Below are positions 1-12,398 of a DNA stretch of 64,000 bases, piece after piece; position 1 is the stretch's first letter, and every line of letters starts with the position of its first letter. The notes under the pieces were generated by a model. It did not search any database. It was not told where the DNA came from and saw nothing but the letters and a program-made list of their open reading frames with translations. The stretch covers positions 15,052,001 to 15,116,000 of the forward strand of contig JAIVEN010000014.1 of NCBI GenBank assembly GCA_026686845.1. The letters run 5' to 3'. The DNA comes from Adenanthera pavonina. Taxonomy: Eukaryota > Streptophyta > Magnoliopsida > Fabales > Fabaceae. A program made the translations under genes and the position numbers.

Positions 1-50
1 ATCAGATGTTGGAATAGTTGGAATACTGTCGGACTATTTATAGGCTTACA
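1..50 (-). promoter_or_regulatory. Promoter remnant of a GA3ox-like gene lying left of the window
   Basis: On the minus strand this reads CCTATAAATA followed by a stretch resembling the sequence beside the TATA boxes of the dioxygenase copies at 18542-18549 and 62479-62486. The best match is to 18530-18560, where an 'actgtc..' stretch and 'tatttataggctta' occur in the same order. I infer a TATA box at 35-42 for another minus-strand family member whose coding part lies beyond the left edge. A stray promoter fragment is equally possible. Confidence 0.45.
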
Positions 51-1740
51 CGAGGATTCGATTCCTCTAGCGATTTTTTTTTTGGGGTGAACATGTAGCA
101 AACAAATTTACATATATGAATCATATCATTTTAGATATATTGACCGTTTTACTCTAAATACTCGATTTTCTTGTTTTTTTTTTTCGGTCTCCTTGAATTA
201 CGTCATTTTAGGTACATTAATGTATGACATTTTTTCAAAGGCATGTTATTCACACGGTCAATATGGAGTATATAATCAATATATACACTATCTCGCTGCT
301 ATAAGGAGATCGATGCGGTGGAAATTAAGGATATTGAGTAGTTGGAAGCGTGAGTATATATAATAATAGAAATGATAATGATAAATGTATTAAAATGAAC
401 AAAATATTATCTTATTGTTAAAGAAAACATAAATTTCTGATAACATAGACAATATGGTCATCTTATATGGAAAATATTTATGGGACGAAGAAAATATTAG
501 TCTAAGAGGAGTATGCATGAGAAACAGGTAACCTGTCGAGCGAAGAACAAGTCTAAGGGGATTAGGCGACTAGCATTTAATGCGAAGGTCAGAGTAGTAG
601 CCATTTCAAGCAGTTAATTTTTTGTGAACCTATTTATATGCTCTTAATTTTTTGTGCTTGAATAAAATATAAATATTATATATAATCAAAGATATCTTCT
701 TTTTTTTTTTAAAAAAAATAAGAGAGATGGATGAGCTTTGACTATTGAATTAAAAAATGATGTTTGTTTCGGCTACTGAATTCAACGGTTGAATCCTATT
801 AAGTCAAAAGAGGTTGAAGGATAAGCTACAAGAAAATAAGTTATATTGAATTGGGTCTATTTTGGTTTTGTGTACTTATATGTACACATATAAATATACG
901 TACATATATTCATATATACATAAATATATACAAGTTATAACTGTTTTCGAATTTCCGCTTTCTGTGACATTTTTTGCCCACAAACTGCCCGTTCCGGCTT
1001 TATCCACTTGGATCCCCAAGAATATTCTCTCTTGTTTTTCGATTACGATAAATAAATTAATAGGCCTCAAATTTTTATAATATATATTAATAAGTTATAT
1101 GTTCTTCTCACCAACATATATATTGATTTGTTGACTTTATTCATACTTCCTTTTTTTTCCTATTATAAAACATATTTATTTGGAGAATTAATATTTTAAA
1201 ATATAAATCATTTTATAAAATTTATATATCATTTAATATTTGTTTTCCATTTTTATCTTTCTTGAAACTATCTAAAAGAGTTATAGTGAAAAGAGATTAA
1301 GAGAGATATATTTAAAATGAGTTATAATTTAATGAGGATAATTTTAAAAAATTAGAGTAAATTTTAAAAATATCAAGACTTTCAATTAATTTTCTAAATA
1401 TATGTGGATTAATAAATATAACTTATAATAAGAAATAGAGAAATATATGTATAAGATCTATCAACTAATCTTTCCTTCACCTTCAGTTATAACCAAACAA
1501 ATTAGATAAGACTTTTTATTTCAAAACCAAATCAATTTTACATGATTGAACTTGGTGATGATGTTAATGTAATTATTAGAAAGACCAAAACACATTATCT
1601 TTGAGAACAAAGAGCCTTGAGAAACTGAATCGCATGCTCTACTTATGGTTAAGATTACACACTCTCTCCTCAATTACTGCCACATTGACTCTCTCTATCT
1701 CTCACATGCCCTCAGAACAAGTTTGGCGCTTGTTGGCTTT
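51..1740. other. AT-rich intergenic spacer
   Basis: No convincing gene. The short frames here, for example around 862-1080, are low-complexity runs of Tyr/Ile/Tyr codons from TATA repeats and match no family I know. Confidence 0.6.
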
Positions 1741-1747
1741 GTTAGCG

Positions 1748-1756
1748 TATAAAAGG
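1748..1756 (+). promoter_or_regulatory. TATA box of the YUCCA-like pseudogene
   Basis: TATAAAAGG lies 118 bases upstream of the ATG at 1866, a normal spacing for a plant RNA polymerase II promoter plus 5' UTR. The downstream gene is broken, so this is probably a relic. Confidence 0.5.
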
Positions 1757-1865
1757 CATGTGTTTCTCATTCAGAATTCTCACTCCACTCTCCATCTTTT
1801 ACCTCTTTAGATTTCTAATTCCATTGCATCGTGAGAAACCGAGGGAGAAGTTACTCTTTTCTGAC

Positions 1866-3463
1866 ATGGATTCTTACAATCAAGAGGGAGCAAAGTGTGT
1901 GTGGGTTCAAGGGCCTATCATTGTAGGTGCTGGACCCTCTGGCTTAGCCGTCTCTCTGAGCACCAAGTGCCTTCCCTTATTCTTGAGAGAAGTGACTGCA
2001 TTGCTTCTCTTTGGCAAAATAGTACCTACGATCGTCTTAAACTCCACCTTAAAGTGGGCTTTCCCAACACTTTCCTAAGTACCCTACCAAACATCAATTT
2101 ATCGCCTTCTTGGAGTCCTATGCTTCACGCTTCTCAATTCACCCCCCATTCAACCAAACTCTGCACGAAGCCCTATTCGACCCCACCTCTAGGTTCTGGA
2201 TTGTTCGAACTCAGGATTCTGTGTACATTTCTCAGAGGCTTATAGTTGCTACTGGTGAGAATGCCGAGCCTTTCGTTCCTGAAATTGTTGGGATGGGGAA
2301 TTTTCAAGGATCCACTATTCATGCCAGTGTCTACAAGTCTGGCTCTATTTATAAGAACCAGAAGGTTCTGATCATTGGATGTGGCAATACTGGTATGGAA
2401 GTTAGCTTGGATCTCTGTAATCACAAAGCAGCACCTCACATGGTCGCTAGAAATACCGCAAGTTCTCTCTTTATTTGCCTTTTTCAATCCTCAAAATTGG
2501 TGTTATCTTCTTCCAATCTGGATAAATAATCATGAAGTTAAAAGACTGTATTTCTTTTTTGCGAACCTTTGCGTAATTTTATGTATGGAATGCGCTCGTA
2601 CATGTTCTCCCTGGAGAGATATATATTTGGGATCTCAACGTCTGTAATTGCAAGCAATGACCCTCCTTAAATGGTTTCCTTTAAGGATAGTAGACAAGTT
2701 ACTCTTACTAGCAGCTAGTTTCATCATTGGAAACATCAATCACTATGGTCTTCGGCGACCCAAAACTGGCCCACTCGAGTTAAAAAACACCAAGGGAAAA
2801 CCCCCTCTTCTTGATGTTGGGGCTCTAGAACAGATTAAAGCCGACAAAATCATGGTATTAAAGCCTGAACACCAAACCATTTTAATTCGAGCATGCTCTG
2901 AAAGTTTGAGCTAAGACTTTTGAGGGTTTCAGGTGGTGGATGGTGTGAAGGAGATAACAAGAAAAGGAGCTAAATTGATAGATGGACAAGAGAAGGAGTT
3001 CAATGCTATAATATTGCCAACGGGATACAGAAGCAACGTGCCTAGTTGGTTAAAGGTGAAATTTACCTTTCACATGTAGATCGACCACCACATACGTATA
3101 AATGTCTTCTTCTCTACATGCAAAAAAGAATATATCCAGTTCCAGTTTACTGTATGTTGTTAGTAAAATCCAAAGTTTTCACACATCATAATTTAAAAAT
3201 CCTTGGTGAATTTCTCTTTTAAGCATATTATATATAGGTTTATTGTAATACCTGGTTTCATTTTCTAAGCGAGTCAATGTTAATGTGTTTGTGAATGTCT
3301 ATATTAGATTCAGAGCTGTGAATTTTTCACCCACGACGGGATGCCGAAAACGCCATTTCCAACTGGATGGAAGGGAGAGAATGGGCTGTATACGGTGGGG
3401 TTCACAAGAAGAGGTATCCTTGGAGCCACCTTGAATGCCATGAAGATCGCCAGACATCATTAA
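1866..3463 (+). pseudogene. YUCCA-type flavin monooxygenase pseudogene (auxin biosynthesis family)
   Basis: YUCCA enzymes convert indole-3-pyruvate to indole-3-acetic acid. Recognisable parts in order: the N-terminus with the FAD motif VGAGPSG (about 1920-1945), LILERSDCIASLWQ, YPTKHQFIAFLESYA, VATGENAEPFVPE, the NADPH motif GCGNTGMEVSLDLCNH (about 2380-2425), LLKWFPLRIVDK, TGPLELKNTKG, LPTGYRSNVPSWLK (about 3015-3055), and a last exon ending NAMKIARHH with TAA at 3461-3463. Frame breaks near 1950 and near 2080 destroy exon 1. The first intron has GC at its donor (near 2460) and no clear AG before the HVLP segment, which is itself shifted. Later introns sit near 2850-2932 and 3055-3310. The last exon is still open. 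Many lesions make this a pseudogene; the family call is secure, the subclade is not. Confidence 0.9.
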
Positions 3464-6400
3464 CCAGTGGAGGAGTGTTAAGGACCGGACAAATTACTAT
3501 AATTCCCACATCATCCTACTTGACGTTTCGTAAACTTGATCCAATCAAGCTGAGCACAACAATTTTGTAACGGAATAAGGTTGTGTTTGGAATTAAACGA
3601 GATTGCAAAACATGGGTTGGGCATATATGCAAAACAGAGAAAAGCAAGTTGATATATTGTTGCATTGGCATAACTCGAATTAAGGTGGGATAAGGAAAAC
3701 CAAACAAGCGAGTTGATGGTTGCATTGGCTCAAACCTAGATATGGATATTGTATTTTCTTTTTTCAGACTATTTAAGATAATTAGTATGCATAATTTTGT
3801 ATTCCACCCCTCTTTCTAATATCTTTATGGATTAGTCTTTATAAATCATTTGCATATCATAACATAAAATTTATATTTGGATTTAAATTTAAAGTTGAAA
3901 TAACTTTCATTTATATACAGTGAATTTATATAAAGAAAGGTAAAACACACACGCACACACAAATCCGCAGAAAATTCATTGTGCAAAATAGACAGCAGCT
4001 GCTCTCTGGATCTTTTGACTTCTATCAAGTTTTTTCAGCTTTATAACATGTGAAAAAAAAAAAAAAGCTTCCTAAGCAGAATGGCCGTGCCTTAAGCAAT
4101 GAATGTCAAAAGATTAATTCCCATTTCAGCTAAAACATAAATGATCAGTTAATTTGAAGAATAAATATTAGATTCAGAAGAAAAATATTGACTAACTTTT
4201 GATCATTATATATATATATATTAATTTTTTTAGTAAAACTACATATAGATGTTTTCAAATTAAAGTTTGGAGTCTCTATGTCTATATACATATACATATA
4301 TGTGTGTGTGTGTGTGTGTGTGTGTAATAGACCCGAATACATAGGTATGTGAAGATGAATTAAGGTTTTATGGAATTGTGTATGGATAATAAGAAAAAGT
4401 AAAGTAAAAAACGTAAAATGATGATTGTGCTTTTATTTTTTAAAATATTTATAGCTTTAAAATTTTAATGAAGTGTTAATTATTATTTTTACTATTTTAG
4501 TTTTCATTAATATGAAAGACAGCATTTTAATAAAATATTAATAAATTTTGTTATAATCTAGACTATTTAATGTGGACTTGTTTGATTCTTTTTTTTTAAA
4601 TAGTTTTTTATTTTTAAAGGAACAAAAGTAAAAGAGAAAAAAAAACTTCTCTGGCAAATGGCAATACGTTTTTTTCAACTATTCTAAAAAAAAAAAAAAA
4701 AAAAAAGAAGGTGTTTTTAAAAATAAAAAATCGGAATAAATTTTGGATTTTTTAAAAACAAATTTTGTTTTATGTTCTCAAGACCTATTTTCAAATCATT
4801 TTTCTTGAATGAGTTTTTTCTTTAAAACTTTTACATATGATTTTTTTTTGTGAGCATTAATTAAAGGTATTCCAACTAACAGACAAATGTTAATCCTTTT
4901 GAGGTTTGGAAATTATTGAAGTGAACTTTATTTTTCCTAACAAAATATCTTTCATATACACACAGAGATTAAACTCACGATAATATATTTAAAAAATCTA
5001 ATTATCTACTAATTATGTCAGGATTTTGTGAATTTTTAATATAATTATTTAAATAGATTTTTTTTTACGGTGGAGGCAAGGACTCCCATGAGTAAAATTT
5101 TCAAGCCTAAATAAAAAAGGGCGCACGTAAAATTTCAAATAACGCAAACTCTAGAAGGTTTGCTCGGGGCAAGTCAATCGCCTTTACTTTCCTTCACCAT
5201 CTGAAATCTAAAACAAGAGGATTGAGGAAAGATAAACAAGTAGGACGTGGACGATGCAAAATATTGTGTATATTGCAGAAAGCAGAGCAATTGCGTATTT
5301 GACTTCTTCGGTGATGGACTCAAAAAACAAAAGCAGCAGGTACCCCCCGGCGGCGGGCGGCGTATTTTGGGGTGCGAAGAATATTCAATGCAAAAAATAA
5401 TAGTCTCATTTTCAGTCAAAGCCCAAAGCGAAATTAGAGTATTACTTCCTCCGGTACACTATATAGTATATTGTTATGAGAAATTTATGTTTTAAAATAT
5501 AGTGCATTACGTGAATTACATTGTGTTTTTTTTATTGTCTTTCCAGTATTGCCCATAATAAATAAGTTTAGATATTATACGGTTATCAATGCATGTAATG
5601 AAAAATCTTTAATAGTTTGATTAAATTATAAATGAATGAAGGAGAATTTCTCCAAAAACTTCACTTTTCACAATTATCAATGACTCATGGAAATTCGAAA
5701 AAAAGAATGAAGGAGAGAATAGATGTAATTTATTAATGTATGAAGTATTATTAAATAAGGATAATTTGAAAAATAATAGAAAAAAATTTTAATTACTAAT
5801 CATTGTCTTGATATGTGTGTGATAATTAAAAGTATACTAGAGACTGGAACATAGGGACAATTCTTTATAAGTTATAACATCCATTTGTCTTGTTGCTTAC
5901 CAAACAACAAAAAAATCCATTTGTCTTATTGGAAATGCAACTCGCGTGTGCGTGTGTGTGTGTGTCTGTGTGTGGCGTGAATTTTGTTAAATATTATGTG
6001 GAGGGTTGATGTAACTACAATTTTTAATGTTCCATGGCAACTCAGTCATCGCTATGTTAACTCCATCATCAGATTGTGGATGGAAATAGTTGACAAAGAC
6101 AACAAATTAATGGTTACATAATATAAAGATTTTTTAAAATGTAAGCGGTGATGTGAAAAACCAAAAAAAAAAACTATACGGACTAATTTAAAAATTGATG
6201 CAGCCTACAATGACTAAAATATTAATTCTTTTTTATTTATATTTCTAATATTAGACAAGTACTCATTCCAATCCTTTTTATTAGTCATATATTTTCAGTT
6301 TTTTATGATTCTAAATGTAAATAATTTTTTATGAGTTTTTGGAGCATTAATTATTCTGTTTTCAAAATGTTCTTATTTAATCATGAGAAAGAATGTGAAT

Positions 6401-6816
6401 TGTTTGAATTTGAAGTATTTATTCGAGATTAAAGATGGAAAACACATTAATTTTAAGATAATTTAATGATGTAACAAATTTTTCTTGGTTTTGATGTGGT
6501 AGTTAGAAGTGATTTACATCAAAAATCAGAGAGAAGTATTATTTTTATATGTAATTAATTAGTAATATATAATTACAATATCAGTTAATAAATACTAATA
6601 ATGTGAATATGGGTAAATATTAACACATTTAGGAGTTTATGAAATTTATTAGTTTTTGATGTAATACTTTAATATTTAAAACAAGAATATATTAATTACC
6701 GGTCCAATTTTACAAATATTTATTTTATTCTAGGCATAAGCTGATTTCTTTTGAAGAAATTAGATCCCCTAGCATTTTTTTTCACAAGGGGAAAAAGAAG
6801 CAAAGTTACATCAGAT
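3464..6816. other. AT-rich intergenic spacer with simple repeats
   Basis: No gene seen. It includes a TG run at about 4302-4325, an A-run at 4687-4706 and a TG run near 5948. A short GC-rich island at 5340-5375 stands out from its surroundings. Short frames at 5174-5495 span that island but match nothing I know. A segment near 4850-5050 resembles 24060-24200 in part, so both may be relics of one unclassified repeat. Confidence 0.55.
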
Positions 6817-6819
6817 TAA

Positions 6820-7265
6820 GAACGCGTTTATTTTAGTTTTTTTAATGTGAAAATCACTATTTTAACAAAAAAAAAAGCACTTTTAAAATTTAAAAATTTT
6901 TATGGTATTTATTTAAATTTTTAAAAATAATCAGAATCTGGAAAAAAAACAGTTTTCTGCTGATTTTGAGAAGCTACTTTAGGTGACTTTTAAAAAAAGC
7001 AGTTGCAGTAGATAAGAGAGAAAAAGATATAAGATGTGGGGTACAACAAAATAATTTTACAAATTATAAAAATAACAATATTTGACCCCATAAGAATATT
7101 ATAATATAAATTTATATTTTTTCTTTATTTACTAAATAATTTAAAAAGTACTTTTCTTTATTTTAATAAAAAAATAATTTTTATTTTTTTAAAATTTTTT
7201 AAATAATTAATTATTTTTTTAAATAATCTCAAAATCACTTTTTGATAAATTTAAACAAACGGGCC
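6820..7265. mobile_element. Tourist-like MITE (PIF/Harbinger type)
   Basis: A 446-bp AT-rich element flanked by TAA (6817-6819 and 7266-7268). The left end GAACGCGTTTATTTTAG is an imperfect inverted match to the right end, which reads GGCCCGTTTGTTTAAATTT on the other strand. No coding capacity. Three-base TWA target duplications and such ends are typical of non-autonomous PIF/Harbinger elements. Confidence 0.65.
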
Positions 7266-7575
7266 TAAGCCTCCTATCAGTATAGCCTCTCATGAAATTA
7301 ATATCGTCTTTTATCTGGAGCTTCCTGAGTGTTGACCATTTTCTCATTCCACGCCCTCTCTTTCATGTCATAGGATGCCCAGGATCTATGTGTAATAATT
7401 TATCAAATATATTGTACAGAATAATATCTTATCAAACACTTTTTTTCTGAAATTAATGATTATAATAACAAATCATCTAGCTAAAATAAACAAAATATTA
7501 TACTAAATAAAATTAATCATATATAAATGTTGGGTACAAAGCACACCATATCAGACCTTATTGTGGAAATGGAAC

Positions 7576-7578
<3 letters not shown>

Positions 7579-7644
<66 letters not shown>
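7579..7644. repeat. Compound microsatellite (AC)24(AT)9
   Basis: Uninterrupted AC dinucleotides from 7579 to 7626, then AT dinucleotides to 7644. Long pure runs of this kind are usually length-polymorphic. Open frames running through it are artefacts of the repeat. Confidence 0.95.
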
Positions 7645-7729
7645 TTCTGGCCCCTTTGTAGGTTTCCCTTTTAACACGGGAACTGTTATTACGGAAATGG
7701 AAAACGTTACTAGAAGACAAAGAAAATAA

Positions 7730-8086
7730 GGATATGTTTGGTAATGTTTTCTGTTTTATTGTTCCGAGAACAATTTTGTAAAACTGTTTTTGAAAATGAG
7801 TTTTGAAAACGGGAAAATAAAAAAATCTGTTTAAGTAATTGTTCTTAAAATCATAACTAGTAAGTGATATATGAGTTATTTAAAATTTATAACTTTACCA
7901 TTAATAAGGTAGATGTTTATCACCTTTCCTTATGTTTTTCAGAATAAAAACTATAAAACACCTTAAAGGTGTTCTGAGTTTTCTGTTTTTTAGAACAGTT
8001 TATAAAAAACAGGTTTACCAAACAAGTTTTTCAAGTTTTCTGTTTTTGAAAACAGAAAAACTATTTTCAAAAACAGAATCTAACGG
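7730..8086 (-). mobile_element. MITE family A, copy 1
   Basis: About 357 bp that aligns along its length with the reverse complement of 25517-25892. Shared internal landmarks are CATAACTA and the TTACCATTAAT block. Its right end meets the left end of copy 2 at a shared GGCC, so the two copies lie head-to-head. Rich in short inverted runs of AAAACAG/CTGTTTT. No coding capacity. Confidence 0.75.
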
Positions 8087-8113
8087 CCTATTTGATTCTG
8101 TTTCCAAAAACAG

Positions 8114-8397
8114 TAAATGTTTTACAAAAGGATTTTCAAATTAATAAACCCTCCTTACAAGAGGAATTTTACTCTTTAGAAAATATTTCAAAAAGAGAAT
8201 GGTTTTTCAAATATTTTCAAGGAAAAAGGAGAAAACAAATCCAAAACCAATTTTACTCATTTCTCGAGATTATTAAGACAAATCTTCCATTTTTTGACTG
8301 GTTCGAAGCCTATGCTGAAGCTGAAAACTTAAAATACCCATACTTTACCAACATTAATGTAGTAAAGCAAGAATAGAAAACTTCAGATCAAACAGTT
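8114..8397 (+). pseudogene. Truncated movement-protein-region fragment of the pararetrovirus
   Basis: Nearly identical to 10051-10334 inside ORF1, for example the shared LQEEFYSLENISKREWFFK. It has a TAG at 8374-8376 where the other copy reads TGG. Homology stops at 8397, directly before the primer-site region. It is an extra copy left over from integration or later recombination, not part of the main genome unit. Confidence 0.85.
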
Positions 8398-8408
8398 AGC
8401 TTCTGCTC

Positions 8409-8425
8409 CTGTATCAAAGCCAGAA
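8409..8425 (+). other. Candidate tRNA-Met primer-binding site of the pararetrovirus
   Basis: GTATCAAAGCCAG at 8411-8423 matches the complement of the plant initiator tRNA-Met 3' end (GTATCAGAGCCAG) at 12 of 13 positions. The two leading bases differ. It lies about 470 bases upstream of ORF1, where caulimovirids keep this site. Minus-strand DNA synthesis would begin here. Confidence 0.6.
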
Positions 8426-8891
8426 GGTGAAGTAGAGATGTATTAATTAGATCTGGATCTGCCTATATGGCTTCAGAGTTTTTGTTAACATTTTAGATGA
8501 ATTTGAGGAGCTAAGGTCGATAGTGATGGGACTTTGTCCTAATGAATATGATTCTTGTGTATTATACATGAGTCCTTATGGGGATGGTAAGGCTGTAAGT
8601 CTCAAGGAGAGGCAGGCGATTGGTCCCTACCCTGTAGTGTATGATATATAAGATATTATGTTCTGATCTGGCTAGAGTAAGTTCCAAAATAATTCTGCTA
8701 ATGTTTTAATAAAACCCTCTGAACTATATAGTTAGATAAATTTTTAATTCTTATACCCCTATGGATCCAGATGGTAATGATACTAAGATAAGGGAGAATT
8801 TTCATTATCTTTTACAGCTTCTCTATCTTTCTGCCTTTAAATTCTAGCACTTTAACTGCCTTTTACTTTCTGCATTTGCCTTACTTTCTTC
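8426..8891 (+). other. Pararetroviral leader
   Basis: Non-coding stretch between the primer site and the ORF1 start, with several short ATG-initiated frames as is common in caulimovirid leaders. The last 70 bases are pyrimidine-rich. I see no other feature. Confidence 0.5.
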
Positions 8892-10949
8892 ATGTCTTCC
8901 TTTATGCGTTCCTTTTCTTTCTCTTCTCGTCGTTCATCATCTTCTTCTTCTTCAAACTTTCCCTTAAATGAGGAATCAAAATCACCAAACAAAAAGATTT
9001 TTCAACAAGAAATTTCATTTTCAAACTTAAATCAAATTTACGATAATTGGACTTTAACCAATATCCCTACAAACGAGCTTTATGAAATAAGCGAAACTAA
9101 AAAATGGTTCTCAAAATCTGATCATATAATCAGAATAGTTGAAGAATCAATTCCAATTAAACCTAAAAATGAAGAGTTCTTTCTTCTTTCAAAAAATTCT
9201 TTAGAAAAGCATAAAAGGGAATATAACTATTTACATATAGGATGTGTTCAAGTTGCGATTAAACCATTAATAAGAAAAGGGTTAAATGTATCATGTTTAG
9301 TATGCCTTCAAGATGCTAGACATTATACATATGCCGATTCGTTATTAGTAGCTGCAGAAATGAGTCTAAATGATGGACCTGTTTACTTCAACTGTTATCC
9401 GGATCGAACCTTAGATTTGAAAGATGAACATGTTCGAGATGGTCTTAAACTTAGAATTCAACTCCACAGTTTAAACATGAAACCGGGATCCATACCTGCC
9501 ACTCTTATTTATAGAATCCAATACAAAGTTTTAAACTCAAACGCTACAAACGTGATGTTACTTCCCCAAAATGGTCAAACAACTATCTTTTTAACTGATT
9601 ATAACAATGTAAACGTTTCAATTCCAAGAACTATCATGTGGAATGATGTTAAACTTCCTGATGATTGGATCATGGAAAAAGCGACAGAGCCAACTCCTAA
9701 AATAGTTCCACAAATCAGTAAAATTACACAGTCTCATGATGGAATTGTTAAACTTTCCTTTGATAGACCTAGAAGGTCACTTTCCCAAACTTATAAAACA
9801 CAACCTTCCATATATGAAGATTATAGGTCAATAGCTAGTGAGTCAGCAAGATTTTCTTGTTCCTCACTACCTAAGACTCCATCAGTTATATTTATGCCAG
9901 CCCCAAACAATCTTGATCCAAAGTTACCAAACACCTCCATTTCTGGAATAAACAACTTTGCAAACATTCCTCATGTAAACTATGAATCTCAAGAAGATTT
10001 AAGGTCTATTGAGTCTCCTGATTTTTCTACTTTAGGAGAACCAAGAGACATAAATGTTTTACAAAAGGATTTTCAAATTAATAAACCCTCCTTACAAGAG
10101 GAATTTTACTCTTTAGAAAATATTTCAAAAAGAGAATGGTTTTTCAAACATTTTCAAGGAAAAAGGAGAAAACAAATTCAAAACCAATTTTACTCATTTC
10201 TCGAGATTATTAAAACAAATCTTCCATTTTTTGACTGGTTCGAAGCCTATGTTGAAGCTAAAAACTTAAAATACCCATACTTTACCAACATTAATGTAGT
10301 AAAGCAAGAATGGAAAACTTCAGATCAAACAGTTTCTTCAGAATTTCCTCCTACAACAGTCGTCCAAATACCAGGTAAGGTAGATAACCTGAACCAGCCC
10401 ATTTGGGCCTCCCCTTTTAAATATAAAAGTACTTCTGAAAATGTTTGCCCAAACGATGTCAAAAACATTGTTGAACAAAACAATTATACTAATCTTTATT
10501 TACAAAAGATAGGTGATTGTTTAATTCAGCAATCGGATTTTCAACCCAAGATAACTAGGCCAGAACCAAAACCTGAAACACCTTTAATCCAAAAGCCTCT
10601 TTTTAAACCCTTTGAGTATTCAATTCAACAAAAGCTCGAACTACAAGCAAAAGCCAAAAACAAAATCATAGATAAAATTAAAGAAAAAATGGATCAGATT
10701 CAATTAAAACAAACTATAGTTCCAGAAACTCCTCTCTCTTCTAAAGCCTCCAAAACTATCCAGGCACTGCACAAAGATTCTTCTTCAAACTCAAAAGCAG
10801 AATCTAGTTGTTCATCTTCCTTTCAGATAAACCAACAAACTTGGAAAACTCCATCCAAACTATATTACAGTAGGGCAACACCCCCAGATGTTCTTCTAGA
10901 AGAAAAACCATTAAACATTGGTAGGTCTTTCAATTGTAGTAACATCTAG
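8892..10949 (+). pseudogene. Movement-protein part of ORF1 (30K superfamily)
   Basis: The longest open stretch, 685 codons. A Ser-rich N-terminus (residues 5-25) is followed by a domain at about residues 45-270 with the pattern of plant-virus 30K movement proteins, which line plasmodesmata to pass virus between cells. Recognisable pieces are LHIGCVQVAIKPL, LVCLQDARH, YADSLLVAAE and the following beta-rich segment. Residues 300-685 are low-complexity, rich in Pro/Ser/Gln/Lys, with a conserved segment repeated in the extra fragments at both ends of the block. It ends at a TAG inside the polyprotein frame, so this is the first piece of a longer product. Confidence 0.8.
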
Positions 10950-12398
10950 GAATGGAATATAGACGGCCTAAACGAAACAGCCATCCTCCAAACACTTCAA
11001 CATATGACCATGGTAAGCAACTCATACCAAACCCAAAACGACTATACAGATAATCAAATTACTAATATTCTAGTCTCAGGTTTTACAGGACAATTGAAAG
11101 GTTGGTGGAATTTTTATCTCTCTGCTGAGGATAAAGATACCATTTACTCTTCTGTTAAAACTCACAACGATGGTACACCCATTCTTTACAATGATCAAAC
11201 AATCTCAAATTCTACAAACCATCTTATTTTTACAATAATTCTAAATTTTATTGATGACCTATCATTATGGCGAGATAAATCTGCTGAATTATTATCAAAT
11301 CTTAAATGCAGAACTTTGTCTGACTTTAGATGGTACAAAGATACTTTCCTAAGTCGAGTTCTCACTAGGGATGATTCTAATCAATCATTTTGAAAAGAAA
11401 AATTTCTAGCTGGATTACCAACTTCTCTTGGTAATAAAGTTAGAGATAAATTAAGAAATGTAAATGATGGGAAAATTCCTTATGAAAATTTGACATATGG
11501 TCAATTGGTGTCTTATGTCCAGAAAATAGCTTTAAAGATCTGCCAAGATGATATAATACAAAACCAACTCGCAAAAGAAAAGGCTTTCAACAAACGAGAA
11601 CTAGGAAGCTTTTGCGAACAATTTGGGTTTCCACCTTGCAAACAATCCAAGCCCAAACATAAAAAATCAAAACCCTTTTTCAAAAATAAAAAGAAGGTCC
11701 AAAACTATTATAAACCTGAGCCCAAATAAAAGTTTGATTCAAAACCTAAGAAAAACATTATTTGTTTTAAATGTGGTAGACCCGGACATATTTCTAAATA
11801 TTGTAGGGTTACTAGAAAACTAAAAGACATAAGAAATATTGAAGAAGATGTTTTAAACCAAATAAATAACATTCTTCTTGAAACCTCTGAATCAGAATCA
11901 GAATCGGAGCGAGAGTATTCTGAAGATCTTAAACCTATACAGAATGAGGATCTTTCAGAAGAGTCTTCCGCCGAAATAAACGTAATCTCTGAAGAACAAG
12001 ATTTCCTCATTGATATTTTTCTTAAACTTCCTGATTCTGAAAAGAAACAATACTTTCAAAAATTCCAAAATCTCTTTTCAGAACAACCAAGTTCTTCAAA
12101 ATCCAAACCTCATATACGAACCAACAAATATGATCTCACACAAACTTTAGCCAAGTTTAAACAAAAACCTAAACAAGCTACCATTTCAGACCTACCGTCT
12201 GAAATTCAGATCCTTAAAACTGAAATACGTTCTATAAAGGAACAACAAGAAGTTCACGCTGAGGCTATATCTCAAATTTAGGATATACAATTAGCCCAAA
12301 ACTCTCAAATAGAACAAGTTCAAACAAATGAAGATGAGGTTTCCAATGATCATGATCTTCAAGAACCTTTTTTAAACTTAATCACAAGAGTTTTAACA
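10950..12398 (+). pseudogene. Capsid and zinc-knuckle part of ORF1
   Basis: Same frame as the movement protein. A segment with GQLKGWWNFYLS (about 11090-11125) and KFLAGLPTSLGNKVRDKLRN (about 11401-11460) has the pattern of caulimovirid capsid proteins. It is followed by a Lys-rich stretch and a CCHC zinc knuckle, CFKCGRPGHISKYC (about 11764-11805), for nucleic-acid binding. An acidic Ser/Glu run follows (about 11880-11920). Stops at 11391, 11727 and 12279 interrupt it. Confidence 0.75.

Noticed and set aside
862..1080. Overlapping plus and minus frames near 870-1080
   Set aside because: Tyr/Ile-rich text from TATA-like repeats; both strands open, which indicates composition rather than coding.
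5174..5495. Short frames on both strands over the GC-rich island
   Set aside because: No domain, no conservation evidence, both strands open.
7517..7720. Open frame through the AC/AT microsatellite
   Set aside because: The residues are a Cys/Val run from the repeat; no family match and no start context.
8465..8476. TGGCTTCAGAG as a primer-binding site
   Set aside because: Fewer matches to the tRNA-Met complement than GTATCAAAGCCAG at 8411-8423, and no link to the unit boundary.
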